This document shows, one piece after another, positions 48,527 through 56,835 of a DNA stretch of 64,000 nt. Positions within the stretch are counted from its first letter, which is position 1. Each line of letters begins with the position of its first letter. The position numbers and the translations under genes were made by a program. Source of the stretch: Leifsonia sp052114085 (GTDB lineage Bacteria; Actinomycetota; Actinomycetes; Actinomycetales; Microbacteriaceae); contig NZ_JBFREB010000001.1 of assembly GCF_052114085.1 (NCBI RefSeq), positions 1,922,001 through 1,986,000 on the forward strand. Reading direction: 5' to 3'. The notes under the pieces were generated by a model, which did not search any database, was not told the DNA's origin, and was given only the letters and a program-made list of their open reading frames with translations.

Positions 48527-49411
48527 CTAGAGGATCTGCGGGTCCAGGTTCAGGATCGCGTCCTCGTAGAGGTTGCCCTGCTGGTCGAACGCGCCGCTGC
48601 CCGGGTTCAGCCACAGCAGGTCCTGCAGTGTGATCCCGAATCGCTCCGCAACATTCGCCGGCAGGTCGCCGTGTCCGACTCGGTAGCTCTTGGGCGCGCC
48701 GGAGGGTGTGTTCGCGGTCACCATGCCGCCGGCGAGCGGTCGTGCTCCCCCGTCCGCGGGGCGGACGTTCGTCTGCCGGGCGGGAACCGACCAGTGGACC
48801 GTGTTGACGGCCAGAACTTTGGCAGGGCCGAGCTCGACCGGCACACCGTCGGCGCTCGCAACGGACGAGTAGGTGACGAGGGCGACCAGGTACGAAGGCG
48901 CGGTTCCGATGTTCGCCGACGAGGGGGCGGTCGCTGAGCTGGTCGGGCCGCCGAGCGGGTGGTCGCCGACACCGTGATCAGTGAGGCCGTCTCCGACCCG
49001 AGGAGGGATGTCGATGAGCGTCGCCGACACGGGGACCGGAGCCGTGTTCGTGAAGCCGGAGTACTCAGCGGAGTAGGTGTCGTCCCCGTTCGACACCATC
49101 CGGTAGTGGAAGTGGATGCTGCCCTTCGGTGAGGCGACGGCGCCCTCCGCGACGACCGTCCCCGCCGGCACGGGTGTGATGAAGGGCGCAGGCGGCGGTG
49201 GCGAGCTCGGCGACGGCGACGGCGACGGAGGCTGCGACGCGCTTCCAGCACCGGACGGTGAGGGCGTCGGAGTTGCGCGGACGGTGGGGCTCGCCGTCGG
49301 CGTCTGTGAGTGACGCTCCGCGGTCGCTGCGGTCGGGACGCACCCGGCGAGAACCGCCACGACGGCCGCCGCCGCGACGACCGCGGCCGAGACGCTCCTC
49401 GCGGTCGTCAC
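48527..49411 (-). CDS. Lipoprotein with a LysM-like C-terminal domain
   Basis: 294 residues. The signal ends at the lipobox LAGC (Cys24), followed by a Thr/Ser/Pro-rich linker (about 30-75), a central domain (about 80-225) without a family I know, and a C-terminal part YRVGHGDLPANVAERFG...LQDLLWLNPGSG that follows the LysM pattern (Y-V-x-GD-L..IA.rfg.t...L..lN). It is probably a cell-surface protein that binds peptidoglycan. Convergent with the tRNA-Val(CAC) gene and sharing its terminator. Confidence 0.78.
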   Translation of the reverse strand: MTTARSVSAAVVAAAAVVAVLAGCVPTAATAERHSQTPTASPTVRATPTPSPSGAGSASQPPSPSPSPSSPPPPAPFITPVPAGTVVAEGAVASPKGSIHFHYRMVSNGDDTYSAEYSGFTNTAPVPVSATLIDIPPRVGDGLTDHGVGDHPLGGPTSSATAPSSANIGTAPSYLVALVTYSSVASADGVPVELGPAKVLAVNTVHWSVPARQTNVRPADGGARPLAGGMVTANTPSGAPKSYRVGHGDLPANVAERFGITLQDLLWLNPGSGAFDQQGNLYEDAILNLDPQIL

Positions 49412-49489
49412 GGCCGTCCTTCTCGAATCAGTGAGCCGGTGACGACGGATTCTGCGGGCACCGGACCATCATGCTGCCAAGTCGGTGAG

Positions 49490-49506
49490 AAAACCAACGG
49501 TTTTTC
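49490..49506 (-). terminator. Possible terminator after the PemK-like gene
   Basis: On the minus strand AAAACC-GTT-GGTTTT followed by CTC. Short stem and AT-rich, 35 bp past the stop. Weak but well placed. Confidence 0.4.
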
Positions 49507-49540
49507 CGAAGAATCCTTTCACGCGCCCGACACGAGCTCG

Positions 49541-50095
49541 TCAGCGCCACCCGTACCGGCCGGCGAGCGCCGCGCGCACCGCGCCGAAGCGCCGTGAGTC
49601 GAGTGCGGCCGCCTCGCGGCGCATTCCCGACTGCTGCACCCGGAACACCCGATCGAGCCGCGCGAAGCTGGGGCGGTGCCGGCCGTCCCAGTCCCCCGAG
49701 CCGATCGGCAAGTATTCCGGGCGTCCGGGGTGCTCCTGACTGGTCAGCGCGACCGCGAGCACGGAGCCGGACGGCTCGGTGGCGACGACGAGCACCGGGC
49801 GGTCCTTGCCCCGGCCGTCCGCCTCCTGGTAGGGCACCCAGGTCCAGACGATCTCGCCCGGGTCGGCGTTGCCGCCGAGGTTCGGGTTGTAGGAGGTGCG
49901 GATGCGTCCGAGCGCGCGCGGGTCGACCTCCACAGTCGCCCCGGCGCCGGCGCGTCCGGGCTCAGTGGGCGGAGCCGGCGTCCGAGGCGCTCGGGATGGC
50001 GCCGGCGCTCGGGACGCCGTCCGCGTCCCGGACGGGCGGAACAGCGCGGTCAGTGCGGACAGGACGCTTCTCACGGAGGCCACGATCGGCACCAT
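49541..50095 (-). CDS. PemK/MazF-like toxin without an adjacent antitoxin
   Basis: 184 residues; the C-terminal 115 residues are a PemK/MazF-type barrel: GEIVWTWVPYQEADGRGKDRPVLVVATEP, VLAVALTSQEHPG and the final helix. Residues 1-65 are hydrophobic then Pro/Ala/Arg-rich and do not fit the fold, so the real start may be inside (for example the GTG of VRSVLSALTALF). As read, its first 134 bp overlap the upstream Amt-like gene in another frame. No MazE-like gene is next to it. It may be a housekeeping nuclease-like relative rather than a true toxin. Confidence 0.72.
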   Translation of the reverse strand: MVPIVASVRSVLSALTALFRPSGTRTASRAPAPSRAPRTPAPPTEPGRAGAGATVEVDPRALGRIRTSYNPNLGGNADPGEIVWTWVPYQEADGRGKDRPVLVVATEPSGSVLAVALTSQEHPGRPEYLPIGSGDWDGRHRPSFARLDRVFRVQQSGMRREAAALDSRRFGAVRAALAGRYGWR

Positions 50096-51266
50096 AGCGG
50101 ATGCGCGTCAGCCCCATCGTGAAGCGCAGGGCGAGGGCGAGCAGCAGCGATACCGTCGTCGCGTACAGCAGTACAGCCATACCGGCGACGCCCTGTGCGA
50201 TGAAGAGGTCGAAATTGCCGCTGTCGATCATACCGCTCCCGCTGGCGAACAGCCCCGGGAACAGGAGACCGACCAGACCGCCGACGATCGTGACGACGCA
50301 GAGAGTGAGCGACGGCCCGAACCGGGCTCGCGCCGCCAGGTCGACCATCGTGGCGCACGCGAGCGCGGACAACGCGCCGGCCAGCATCGCCCAGCCGAGG
50401 GTGAGGACACCGGAGGCCGCGGTCACCGCGACGAGGCCCGCGAAGGCTCCCCACAGCGCGCTGCTCAGGGTCGGGCGGCGCAGGAGAACCGCATCCACCA
50501 GCATCCACATCAGCACGCCCGCAGCCGATGCGACGAAGGCGCCGACCGCCATCAGCGGAGCGTAGCTGTCGAGCGCCCCCTCGGAGCCGACCACCAGCCC
50601 GAGCCAGCCGACCCACAGTGACGCCCCGCCGAACGCCACCAGTCCCGGACGGCTCGGCCGCGTCGGCTGGTGCTCGCCGCGACCGCAGGCGAGGAGAACG
50701 CCGACCGCGCTCCCGCCGGCGGCGACCACCACCAGCGCCCCCCCGAAGTCGACGACCTGGAGCGCGCCCGACGCCCACCCGTCGTCCAGCGAGAACACGC
50801 CGTATGCCACCGGGGAGACGACCAGGACCAGCCAGACGATCGAGAACACGATCCAGGCGCGCAGAGTCAGTCGCGAGGCGACCGCCACCGCGACGACGGC
50901 GGTGCACAGCACGAGGACGGCGATCAGGTAGCCGGCTCGGGCTGCAGGATACGGCGACGCGCCGGCCGGATCGGTCCCGCCGAGCGACGCCAGACTCGGG
51001 TCGGGCGTTCCGATCAGGTGCGGAACGAGTGGAGCACCCGCGATCATCCCGTACACGCCGAGCACGGCCAGGAGGACGGTGACGGCGGTGCCGAGCAGGA
51101 CGAAGCGGAACGCGCGCGCGGCGCGGGCGCGGCCCGCGAGACCGCCTGCGAAGAGGGCCAGCCCCACAGCGGCCAGGAGCACCAGCGCGCCGCAGAAGAA
51201 CAGCAGCAGCGCATCCACTTGGTCCGGAGTCGCCTGCACCATGGTGCTCGCTCGCCCTGGAATCAC
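49962..51266 (-). CDS. Amt-like membrane protein lacking the twin-histidine motif
   Basis: 434 residues with about eleven hydrophobic helices in the order of the Amt/Mep/Rh fold. Compared with the true Amt next door, the first pore His (VHINAG) is Val181 in VVDFGGALVVVAAGG, and the second (GIHLVGG) is Thr326 in CVVTIVGG. The aspartate before it (VDFGG) is kept. The frame is intact, so this is not a simple pseudogene. The GTG at 51266 follows TAGGGT by 6 bases, fitting a leaderless transcript. The C-terminal tail of about 50 residues is charged. Confidence 0.78.
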   Translation of the reverse strand: MIPGRASTMVQATPDQVDALLLFFCGALVLLAAVGLALFAGGLAGRARAARAFRFVLLGTAVTVLLAVLGVYGMIAGAPLVPHLIGTPDPSLASLGGTDPAGASPYPAARAGYLIAVLVLCTAVVAVAVASRLTLRAWIVFSIVWLVLVVSPVAYGVFSLDDGWASGALQVVDFGGALVVVAAGGSAVGVLLACGRGEHQPTRPSRPGLVAFGGASLWVGWLGLVVGSEGALDSYAPLMAVGAFVASAAGVLMWMLVDAVLLRRPTLSSALWGAFAGLVAVTAASGVLTLGWAMLAGALSALACATMVDLAARARFGPSLTLCVVTIVGGLVGLLFPGLFASGSGMIDSGNFDLFIAQGVAGMAVLLYATTVSLLLALALRFTMGLTRIRYGADRGLREKRPVRTDRAVPPVRDADGVPSAGAIPSASDAGSAH

Positions 51267-51272
51267 CCATTC

Positions 51273-51278
51273 ACCCTA
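51273..51278 (-). promoter_or_regulatory. Candidate -10 box of the Amt-like gene, leaderless
   Basis: TAGGGT on the minus strand, six bases before the GTG at 51266. It supports that GTG over an internal ATG at 51242. Confidence 0.5.
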
Positions 51279-51369
51279 GCGATGCTCGTGCCGGACGACC
51301 GCCTCGTACGACAGAACGGGGCGCCGCCCGCAGGCGACGCCCCGTCCCGGGTCGGGAGTCGGAGTCCGA

Positions 51370-52644
51370 TCAGACCGTCTCGAGAGCGTAACCCTCTTCG
51401 CCGTGCACCACGGTGTCGACGCCGGCCAGCTCGTCCTCGTTCTTGATGCGGAATCCCATCGTCTTCTGGATGGCCCAGCCGATGACGTACGCCAGGACGA
51501 AGGAGTAGATCAGCACGGAGAAGGCGCCCAGCGCCTGCACTCCGAGCTGCTGGAAGCTGCCGCCGTACAGCAGGCTCGAGAACGGCTTCGAGGCGTCGCC
51601 GTCCACGTGGGTGAAGCCGAAGAAGCCGATCCACAGCGTTCCGATGATGCCGCCGACGAGGTGGATGCCGACCACGTCGAGCGAGTCGTCGAAGCCGAGG
51701 CGGAACTTCAGGTCGATGGCGATGGCGCAGACCGCACCGGCGACCAGGCCGAGGACGATCGCCCAGCCGGGGGTGAGGATGTTACAGGCCGGGGTGATCG
51801 CGACGAGGCCGGCGACGGCTCCGGATGCAGCGCCGATGGAGGTGGGCTTGCCGTCCTTGATCTTCTCGACGACCAGCCAGCCGATCGTCGCGGCAGCGGG
51901 AGCAGCGAGCGTGTTGACCCAGGCGAGGGCGGCCACGCCATCCACTGCGGCCTCGGAGCCGGCGTTGAAGCCGAACCAGCCGAACCACAGGAGAGCGGCG
52001 CCGAGCAGCGTCAGCGGCACGTTGTGCGGCTTGTTCATGCCCTTCTGGAAGCCGACGCGCTTGCCGAGCACGAGCGCCAGCGCCAGGCCTGCGGCACCGG
52101 CGTTGATGTGGACGGCCGTACCACCGGCGAAGTCGTTCACGTGCAGCCCGGCGACGATCCAGCCCTGGGACAGGTTGAAGACCCAGAAAGCGACCGGGAA
52201 GTAGACGACGGTGACCCAGATTCCGGCGAACACCATCCACGAGCTGAACTTGGCGCGGTCGGCGATCGCACCCGAGATCAGGGCGACGGTGATGATCGCG
52301 AAGGTGGCCTGGAAGCCCGCGAACGCGAGGCCGCCGAGGTCAGGGGTGATGCCGTCCTTGCCCATGAGGCTGGAGAGGAACCAGTCCGGAGTACCGAGGA
52401 GACCCGGGATGGACGGCTTGCCGAACGAGAGACCGTAGCCGTAGAGCACCCAGAGGACGCCGACCAGGGCCATCGCTCCGAAGCTCATCATCATCATGCT
52501 GATGACGCTCTTGGCCCGGACCATGCCGCCGTAGAAGAAGGCGACACCGGGAGTCATCAGCAGGACCAGGGCTGCGGCGACCAGGAGCCAGAGGGCGTTG
52601 ACCGTCCCTGCCTCCGCGTATTCCGCTGCTGTGTGGAGCACCAT
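51370..52644 (-). CDS. amt: Ammonium transporter Amt
   Basis: 424 residues with the full Amt pattern: FYGGMVRAKSVISM, DRAKFSSWM, HVNDFAGGTAVHINAG with pore His179, and FDDSLDVVGIHLVGG with pore His328. The C-terminal tail (KTMGFRIKNEDELAG) is the GlnK/GlnB-contact region. No glnK gene follows. It has a well-spaced GlnR box upstream and an Amt-like paralogue downstream, so nitrogen control is expected. Confidence 0.96.
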   Translation of the reverse strand: MVLHTAAEYAEAGTVNALWLLVAAALVLLMTPGVAFFYGGMVRAKSVISMMMMSFGAMALVGVLWVLYGYGLSFGKPSIPGLLGTPDWFLSSLMGKDGITPDLGGLAFAGFQATFAIITVALISGAIADRAKFSSWMVFAGIWVTVVYFPVAFWVFNLSQGWIVAGLHVNDFAGGTAVHINAGAAGLALALVLGKRVGFQKGMNKPHNVPLTLLGAALLWFGWFGFNAGSEAAVDGVAALAWVNTLAAPAAATIGWLVVEKIKDGKPTSIGAASGAVAGLVAITPACNILTPGWAIVLGLVAGAVCAIAIDLKFRLGFDDSLDVVGIHLVGGIIGTLWIGFFGFTHVDGDASKPFSSLLYGGSFQQLGVQALGAFSVLIYSFVLAYVIGWAIQKTMGFRIKNEDELAGVDTVVHGEEGYALETV

Positions 52645-52740
52645 GCGAATTGTCTACCTCTCTGTGCTGTGCCCCGCGGGTGACGCGTCCCGATCCGGGT
52701 GGGGGGCGCTTTCGGGGTGCAGCCAGTCTGAGACGGAGAG

Positions 52741-52778
52741 GTTTCGGCAGAGGGTTGCTCGTGTTTCGCGAGTGTTAC
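52741..52778 (-). promoter_or_regulatory. Predicted GlnR operator upstream of amt
   Basis: On the minus strand GTAAC-N6-GAAAC-N6-AACCC-N6-GAAAC, the a1-b1-a2-b2 spacing of the actinobacterial GlnR box (GTNAC-N6-GAAAC repeated); only the a2 half is weak. It lies about 97 bp before the amt ATG. A further GAAAC-N6-TTTAC pair lies at 52794-52809. The inferred effect is nitrogen-dependent activation of amt. Confidence 0.72.
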
Positions 52779-52848
52779 GCATCCCCACGGCGTGTAAACA
52801 CTGTGTTTCGGGATGCTCCCGATCTGCTCGGGAGTCGCCGCGGAAATG

Positions 52849-53286
52849 TCAGGCGGCGAGCTTCTGGCGAACCTGCCGCTTGGCGCGGCCGAGCAGGGCG
52901 GACATTCCGCGGAGGCGCAGCGGCGAGACGGCCTGCGCCAGCCCGAGGGTCTGCGGGTAGTCGTCGGGCACGGCCAGCACCTGGTCGGCGGTGAGTCCGG
53001 CGAGTCCCTGGACGAGGATGGACGCGAAGCCGCGCGTCGTCGGCGCCTCGCGCGGCGCGGTGGCGAACAGGTGCACGACGCTCTGCGCATCCACCTCGAC
53101 GAAGATGAAGACCGGCGCCTGGCACTCCTCCACCCGCTCCAGCAGGTCGGGGTGGTCGCGGTAGCGCTCGGGCAGCTCCGGCAACTCGTCGGCGAACTCG
53201 AGCAGCAGCTGGAGACGGTCGTTCTGCTCCAGCGCCTGGAAGTCGTCGCGGATCTCGGCGAGCGCGCCCGTCAGTTCGGTCATCAT
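52849..53286 (-). CDS. sufE: SufE-like cysteine desulfurase acceptor protein
   Basis: 145 residues. SufE takes sulfur from SufS for Fe-S assembly. ALAEIRDDFQALEQNDRLQLLLEFADELPELP is the family start and RVEECQAPVFIFVEV holds the active Cys55 (in place of GCQSxVW). PTTRGFASILVQGL is the interface segment. No suf operon is adjacent; the rhodanese gene upstream may supply sulfur. Confidence 0.88.
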   Translation of the reverse strand: MMTELTGALAEIRDDFQALEQNDRLQLLLEFADELPELPERYRDHPDLLERVEECQAPVFIFVEVDAQSVVHLFATAPREAPTTRGFASILVQGLAGLTADQVLAVPDDYPQTLGLAQAVSPLRLRGMSALLGRAKRQVRQKLAA

Positions 53287-53327
53287 CTCTTAAGGCTACG
53301 TCGATTTGGATGCGCGCCGAACGCCGT

Positions 53328-53378
53328 GCACCGAGCTCTCAGCGCTCGGGGCTCAGCACCGAGCTCTCAGCGCTCGGG
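53328..53378. repeat. Tandem 23-bp repeat with hairpin potential
   Basis: Two exact copies (53328-53350 and 53356-53378), each containing CCGAGC and GCTCGG able to form a stem, at the 3' end of the sulfurtransferase gene; the stop codon falls in the second copy. It may act as a double terminator or be a recent duplication. Confidence 0.6.
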
Positions 53379-54266
53379 AACCGCGCCCGGCTCTGCGCCG
53401 GTCGCGATCGGGACGCGCACGGCGGAGCCCCACTCCGTCCAGGAGCCGTCGTAGTTCTTCACGTTCTCGAAGCCCAGCAGGTGAGTGAGGACGAACCAGG
53501 TGTGGCTGGAGCGCTCGCCGATCCGGCAGTAAGCGATGACCTCGTCGCCCGGCTTGAGCCCTGCGCCCTCGAGATAGACCTGCTCGAGTTCGGCGCGGCG
53601 CTTGAAGGTCGCATCCGGTGCAGCCGCCTTCGCCCACGGCACCGACTGGGCCGACGGGATGTGCCCGGCGCGCAGGGCGCCCTCGGTCGGGTAGCCCGGG
53701 ATCTCGGTCCGCTCCCCGCTGTACTCCTCCGGCGAGCGCACATCGATCAGGGGCTGGCCGAAGTGGGCGAGCACATCGTCCTTGAACGCACGGACCACCG
53801 TGTCGTCGCGCTCGACCACCGGGTACTCGGCCGGCGTGACGGTCGCCGCCTCGCGGGTGAGTTCGCGTCCCTCGGCGATCCACTTGTCGCGCCCGCCGTC
53901 GAGCAGGCGCACATCCTCATGGCCGAACAGGGTGAACACCCAGAGGGCGTAGGCGGCCCACCAGTTGTTCTTGTCGCCGTAGATGACAACCGTGGTGTCG
54001 CGGGCGATGCCCTTCGAGCCGAGGAGCTCGGCGAAGCGCTCGCTGCTCACGTAGTCGCGGACGACGGGGTCATTGAGGTCGGTGTGCCAGTCGATCTTGA
54101 CCGAACCGGGGATGTGCCCGGTCTCGTACAGCAGCACGTCCTCATCCGATTCCACCACCACGAGTCCCGGTTCGCCGAGGTGTTCGGCGAGCCAGTCCGT
54201 GCTCACCAGGCGCTCGGGATGCGCGTAGCCGGCGAACTCGGGCGACGGGTCGGTCTCGATGGTCAT
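53367..54266 (-). CDS. Thiosulfate/3-mercaptopyruvate sulfurtransferase (two-domain rhodanese)
   Basis: 299 residues, two rhodanese domains. The N-terminal domain (to about 150) is inactive, the C-terminal one has the active Cys247 in VIAYCRIGERSSHTW and the entry motif LIDVRSPEEYSGE. Family length is right for SseA/CysA2-type enzymes. The CRIGERS loop fits the actinobacterial thiosulfate sulfurtransferase branch. It lies 80 bp upstream of sufE in the same direction, consistent with a sulfur-transfer pair. Confidence 0.93.
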   Translation of the reverse strand: MTIETDPSPEFAGYAHPERLVSTDWLAEHLGEPGLVVVESDEDVLLYETGHIPGSVKIDWHTDLNDPVVRDYVSSERFAELLGSKGIARDTTVVIYGDKNNWWAAYALWVFTLFGHEDVRLLDGGRDKWIAEGRELTREAATVTPAEYPVVERDDTVVRAFKDDVLAHFGQPLIDVRSPEEYSGERTEIPGYPTEGALRAGHIPSAQSVPWAKAAAPDATFKRRAELEQVYLEGAGLKPGDEVIAYCRIGERSSHTWFVLTHLLGFENVKNYDGSWTEWGSAVRVPIATGAEPGAVPER

Positions 54267-54346
54267 GCTGATGTGCCTCCAGGCGTTGTTCGGGGGTCCG
54301 TCCAGGGATTCCGCGCGGGTCGCGGGCTAGGCTGGGAGGCCTGCGA

Positions 54347-54392
54347 CTGCTGCGAACCTACGTCCAGCGTAGGCGGCCGCGAACCGCAGCAG
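54347..54392. repeat. Nested inverted repeat in the zapE leader region
   Basis: Outer stem CTGCTGCG (54347-54354) with CGCAGCAG (54385-54392), inner stem CCTACG (54357-54362) with CGTAGG (54368-54373). A TAGGCT at 54328-54333 could be a -10 for zapE, which would put the structure at the 5' end of its mRNA. On the other strand it lies before the sulfurtransferase start. Confidence 0.6.
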
Positions 54393-54424
54393 TAAGACTT
54401 CGACACAAAGGTGCACACCCCGCC

Positions 54425-55480
54425 ATGACCCTCGAGCAGACCGGCGCCCTTCCCCGCCTCGCCGACCGTTCGCCCCAGATCACCGGCGCCGAGATCGCCG
54501 CCAGCCTGGTGCCCCCGTCTCAGTTCGAGCACGCGACCTTCGACTCCTACCGGCCCGATCACGACTACCCCTCGCAGGCGGAGGCGGTCTCGCTGCTGAA
54601 GCTGTTCGCGAAGACGTGGGAGCCGCAGCGTCCGGTCGGTCTGTTCAGCCGCAGCCGCAAGAAGGTGGAGGCGATGAAGCCGGGCGTCTACCTCGACGGC
54701 GGCTTCGGCGTGGGCAAGACGCACCTCCTGGCCGCCCTCTGGCATGAAGCGCCGGGCCCGAAGTACTTCGGCACCTTCATCGAGTACACGGCGCTGGTCG
54801 GTGCGCTCGGCTACGCGGGCGCCGTCGACCTGCTGCGCGGGTCAACCCTGATCTGCATCGACGAATTCGAGCTGGACGACCCGGGCGACACCATGATGAT
54901 GACCCGGATGCTCGGCGAGCTCGTCGCCTCAGGCACCCGCATCGCCGCGACCAGCAACACCCCGCCGAACGCGCTCGGAGAGGGCCGTTTCGCGGCGAGC
55001 GACTTCCTGCGCGAGATCCAGTCGCTGTCCGCCAACTTCGAGACCATCCGGATCGACGGGCTGGACTACCGCCGCCGCGACACCACCGGCAGCGCGATCA
55101 CGGTCGAGCCGGAAGCGTACGAGCGCATCGTCGCGACGATGTCCGGGCGCGGGGAGACGGTGACGAGCGACGGGTTCCAGGACCTGATCGCCCATCTGGC
55201 GACCGTGCATCCCTCGCGCTACATCAAGATGCTCGACGGCGTGGATGTGATCGGCCTCACCGGTGTGGAGGTGCTGCACGACCAGATGGCCGCGCTGCGG
55301 CTGGTCGCGTTCATCGACCGCGTCTACGACGCCGAGATCCCGGTCGTGCAGACCGGGGTGCCGCTGAGCGACGTCTTCGACGACGAGATGCTCGGCGGCG
55401 GCTACCGCAAGAAGTACCTGCGCTCCACCTCGCGCATGATCGCGCTCACCGCGGGCGAACTGCCGCCCCACGACGAGTAG
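54425..55480 (+). CDS. zapE: Cell division protein ZapE (AFG1-like ATPase)
   Basis: 351 residues. Walker A DGGFGVGKTH at residues 91-100 and Walker B LICIDEFELDDPGD identify the AFG1/ZapE ATPase family, with the typical YFGTFIEYTALVGALG and ATSNTPPNALGEGRF motifs. ZapE was described as a Z-ring-linked ATPase in proteobacteria; a division role in actinobacteria is inferred. It is divergent from the sulfurtransferase gene. Confidence 0.92.
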   Translation: MTLEQTGALPRLADRSPQITGAEIAASLVPPSQFEHATFDSYRPDHDYPSQAEAVSLLKLFAKTWEPQRPVGLFSRSRKKVEAMKPGVYLDGGFGVGKTHLLAALWHEAPGPKYFGTFIEYTALVGALGYAGAVDLLRGSTLICIDEFELDDPGDTMMMTRMLGELVASGTRIAATSNTPPNALGEGRFAASDFLREIQSLSANFETIRIDGLDYRRRDTTGSAITVEPEAYERIVATMSGRGETVTSDGFQDLIAHLATVHPSRYIKMLDGVDVIGLTGVEVLHDQMAALRLVAFIDRVYDAEIPVVQTGVPLSDVFDDEMLGGGYRKKYLRSTSRMIALTAGELPPHDE

Positions 55481-55502
55481 CGGCTGCGGCGGCTGCGCCC
55501 GT

Positions 55503-56735
55503 TCAGGCGGCCGGATCTCCGACGGAGGCGTCGGCATCCGTTGGAGCGGCGGCCGGGATGTGCTCGGACAGCCACCCCGCGATCGCGGCCGTCCACTTGG
55601 CCTCGTCGTAGTTCCACAGCTTCGTGTGGAGGGCGACGTCGAACGACACGAGGGTGACGATGTCGCTCCGCGCCGCGGCGAGCGCACGGGAACCGGTCGA
55701 CGGCACGAAGCCGTCGTCGTCGCTGTGCAGGATGAGCATGGGCAGGCTGAGCTCGGAGGCGCGAGCGACGAAGTCCATGCTGCGCAGGTCGATCGGGGCG
55801 CCCTGGCCGGTGAGCGGGCCGCTCCACTCCGCTTCGATGAGGCGCATCGCTGCCCGCGTCATCACATCCGGCAGCCGGAGCAGGTTGCCCTGGTATTCGA
55901 GGGTGTCGACCCAGTCGATGACGGGCGACTCCAGCACGATGCCGGTCACGTGCTCGAGCACGCGGGACCGGGTGATGGTCTGCAGCACGACCGCGCCGCC
56001 CATGGACCATCCCATCAGGACGATCGAGCGGGCACCGTGTGCCACCGCGTACTCGATCGCCGCCTCGATGTCGCGCCACTCCGTCCCGCCCAGTCCGTAG
56101 CGGCGGTCGACGCTCTCGGGGGCGTCGCCGTCGTTGCGGTACGAGGCGAGCAGGCAGGTGAAGCCGGAGTCGTGGTAGGTGCGGACGGCCCGCAGCCCCT
56201 CCTGCCGGGAGGCGCCCCAGCCATGCACCTGGATCACCCAGCGCCCCGGCTCCGCGTCGTCGGGTGCAGGGAAGATCCACGCGGGAGTCTCCCCGAGGTC
56301 GGTCTCGATCTCGACACTCGTCACCGGGAGCCCGATTTCGGCGGGCTGCAGATAGTAGTAGCCGCTGATCCGCGCACGTCCGGTCCGTAATTCTCCGAAC
56401 TCGACGCGCTCCAGCTCGCGCGTGACCGTACCGTCGCCGCGCTCGATCAGTCCGCCGACCTTGGCGAAGCTGGTCTCGCTCCCCCACCACAGGCCGAAGC
56501 GGCCGGGCATCGAGGCGTCCGGCGTCGCCCGCAGTGTGACGGTGCCGAGCTCCTCGTCGAAGGAGTGGATGGTCTGGTTCTGCGGCCGACGCCGCACCGG
56601 GGTGATGACCGTGCGCGCCACGCGCGTGGTCAGCCACGCGGCACACGCCGCGACCGCCAGCACCAGTCCCCCGGCGACGACCCCCGCCGTGCCGAGTACC
56701 TTGCCGAACGCCGATCCCGTGCCGTTCTCCGCCAT
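55503..56735 (-). CDS. Membrane-anchored alpha/beta-hydrolase
   Basis: 410 residues. An N-terminal helix (about 14-36, VAGGLVLAVAACAAW) is a signal anchor. The hydrolase core follows with HGWGASRQEGLRAV, nucleophile elbow GWSMGGAVVL, a C-terminal Asp in HSDDDGFVP and the His in VALHTKLW. The long N-terminal part before the core (about 50-170) is beta-rich. Probably an esterase or peptidase acting at the membrane; the substrate is unknown. Convergent with zapE. Confidence 0.82.
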   Translation of the reverse strand: MAENGTGSAFGKVLGTAGVVAGGLVLAVAACAAWLTTRVARTVITPVRRRPQNQTIHSFDEELGTVTLRATPDASMPGRFGLWWGSETSFAKVGGLIERGDGTVTRELERVEFGELRTGRARISGYYYLQPAEIGLPVTSVEIETDLGETPAWIFPAPDDAEPGRWVIQVHGWGASRQEGLRAVRTYHDSGFTCLLASYRNDGDAPESVDRRYGLGGTEWRDIEAAIEYAVAHGARSIVLMGWSMGGAVVLQTITRSRVLEHVTGIVLESPVIDWVDTLEYQGNLLRLPDVMTRAAMRLIEAEWSGPLTGQGAPIDLRSMDFVARASELSLPMLILHSDDDGFVPSTGSRALAAARSDIVTLVSFDVALHTKLWNYDEAKWTAAIAGWLSEHIPAAAPTDADASVGDPAA

Positions 56736-56822
56736 AGTGGCAGCGTACCGGCGGCCGCCCGAGCGCGCCCTCAGGACATCCTCAGGCGGCGTGCCTTACT
56801 GCCAGGACCCGGCAAAGGCTTC

Positions 56823-56828
56823 TAATGT
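56823..56828 (+). promoter_or_regulatory. Candidate -10 box of the DUF3000 gene, leaderless
   Basis: TAATGT, seven bases before the GTG at 56836. There is no Shine-Dalgarno between them, which fits leaderless initiation. Confidence 0.45.
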
Positions 56829-56835
56829 TCGAAGC

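Noticed and set aside
49962..51266. Amt-like gene as a pseudogene
   Set aside because: The frame is open for 434 codons with well-formed helices and a credible promoter, so loss of the histidines is more likely functional change than decay.
54347..54392. A SAM or other known riboswitch near the sulfur genes
   Set aside because: Only two nested stems are visible, without the conserved cores of known riboswitches, and the structure lies on the zapE side.
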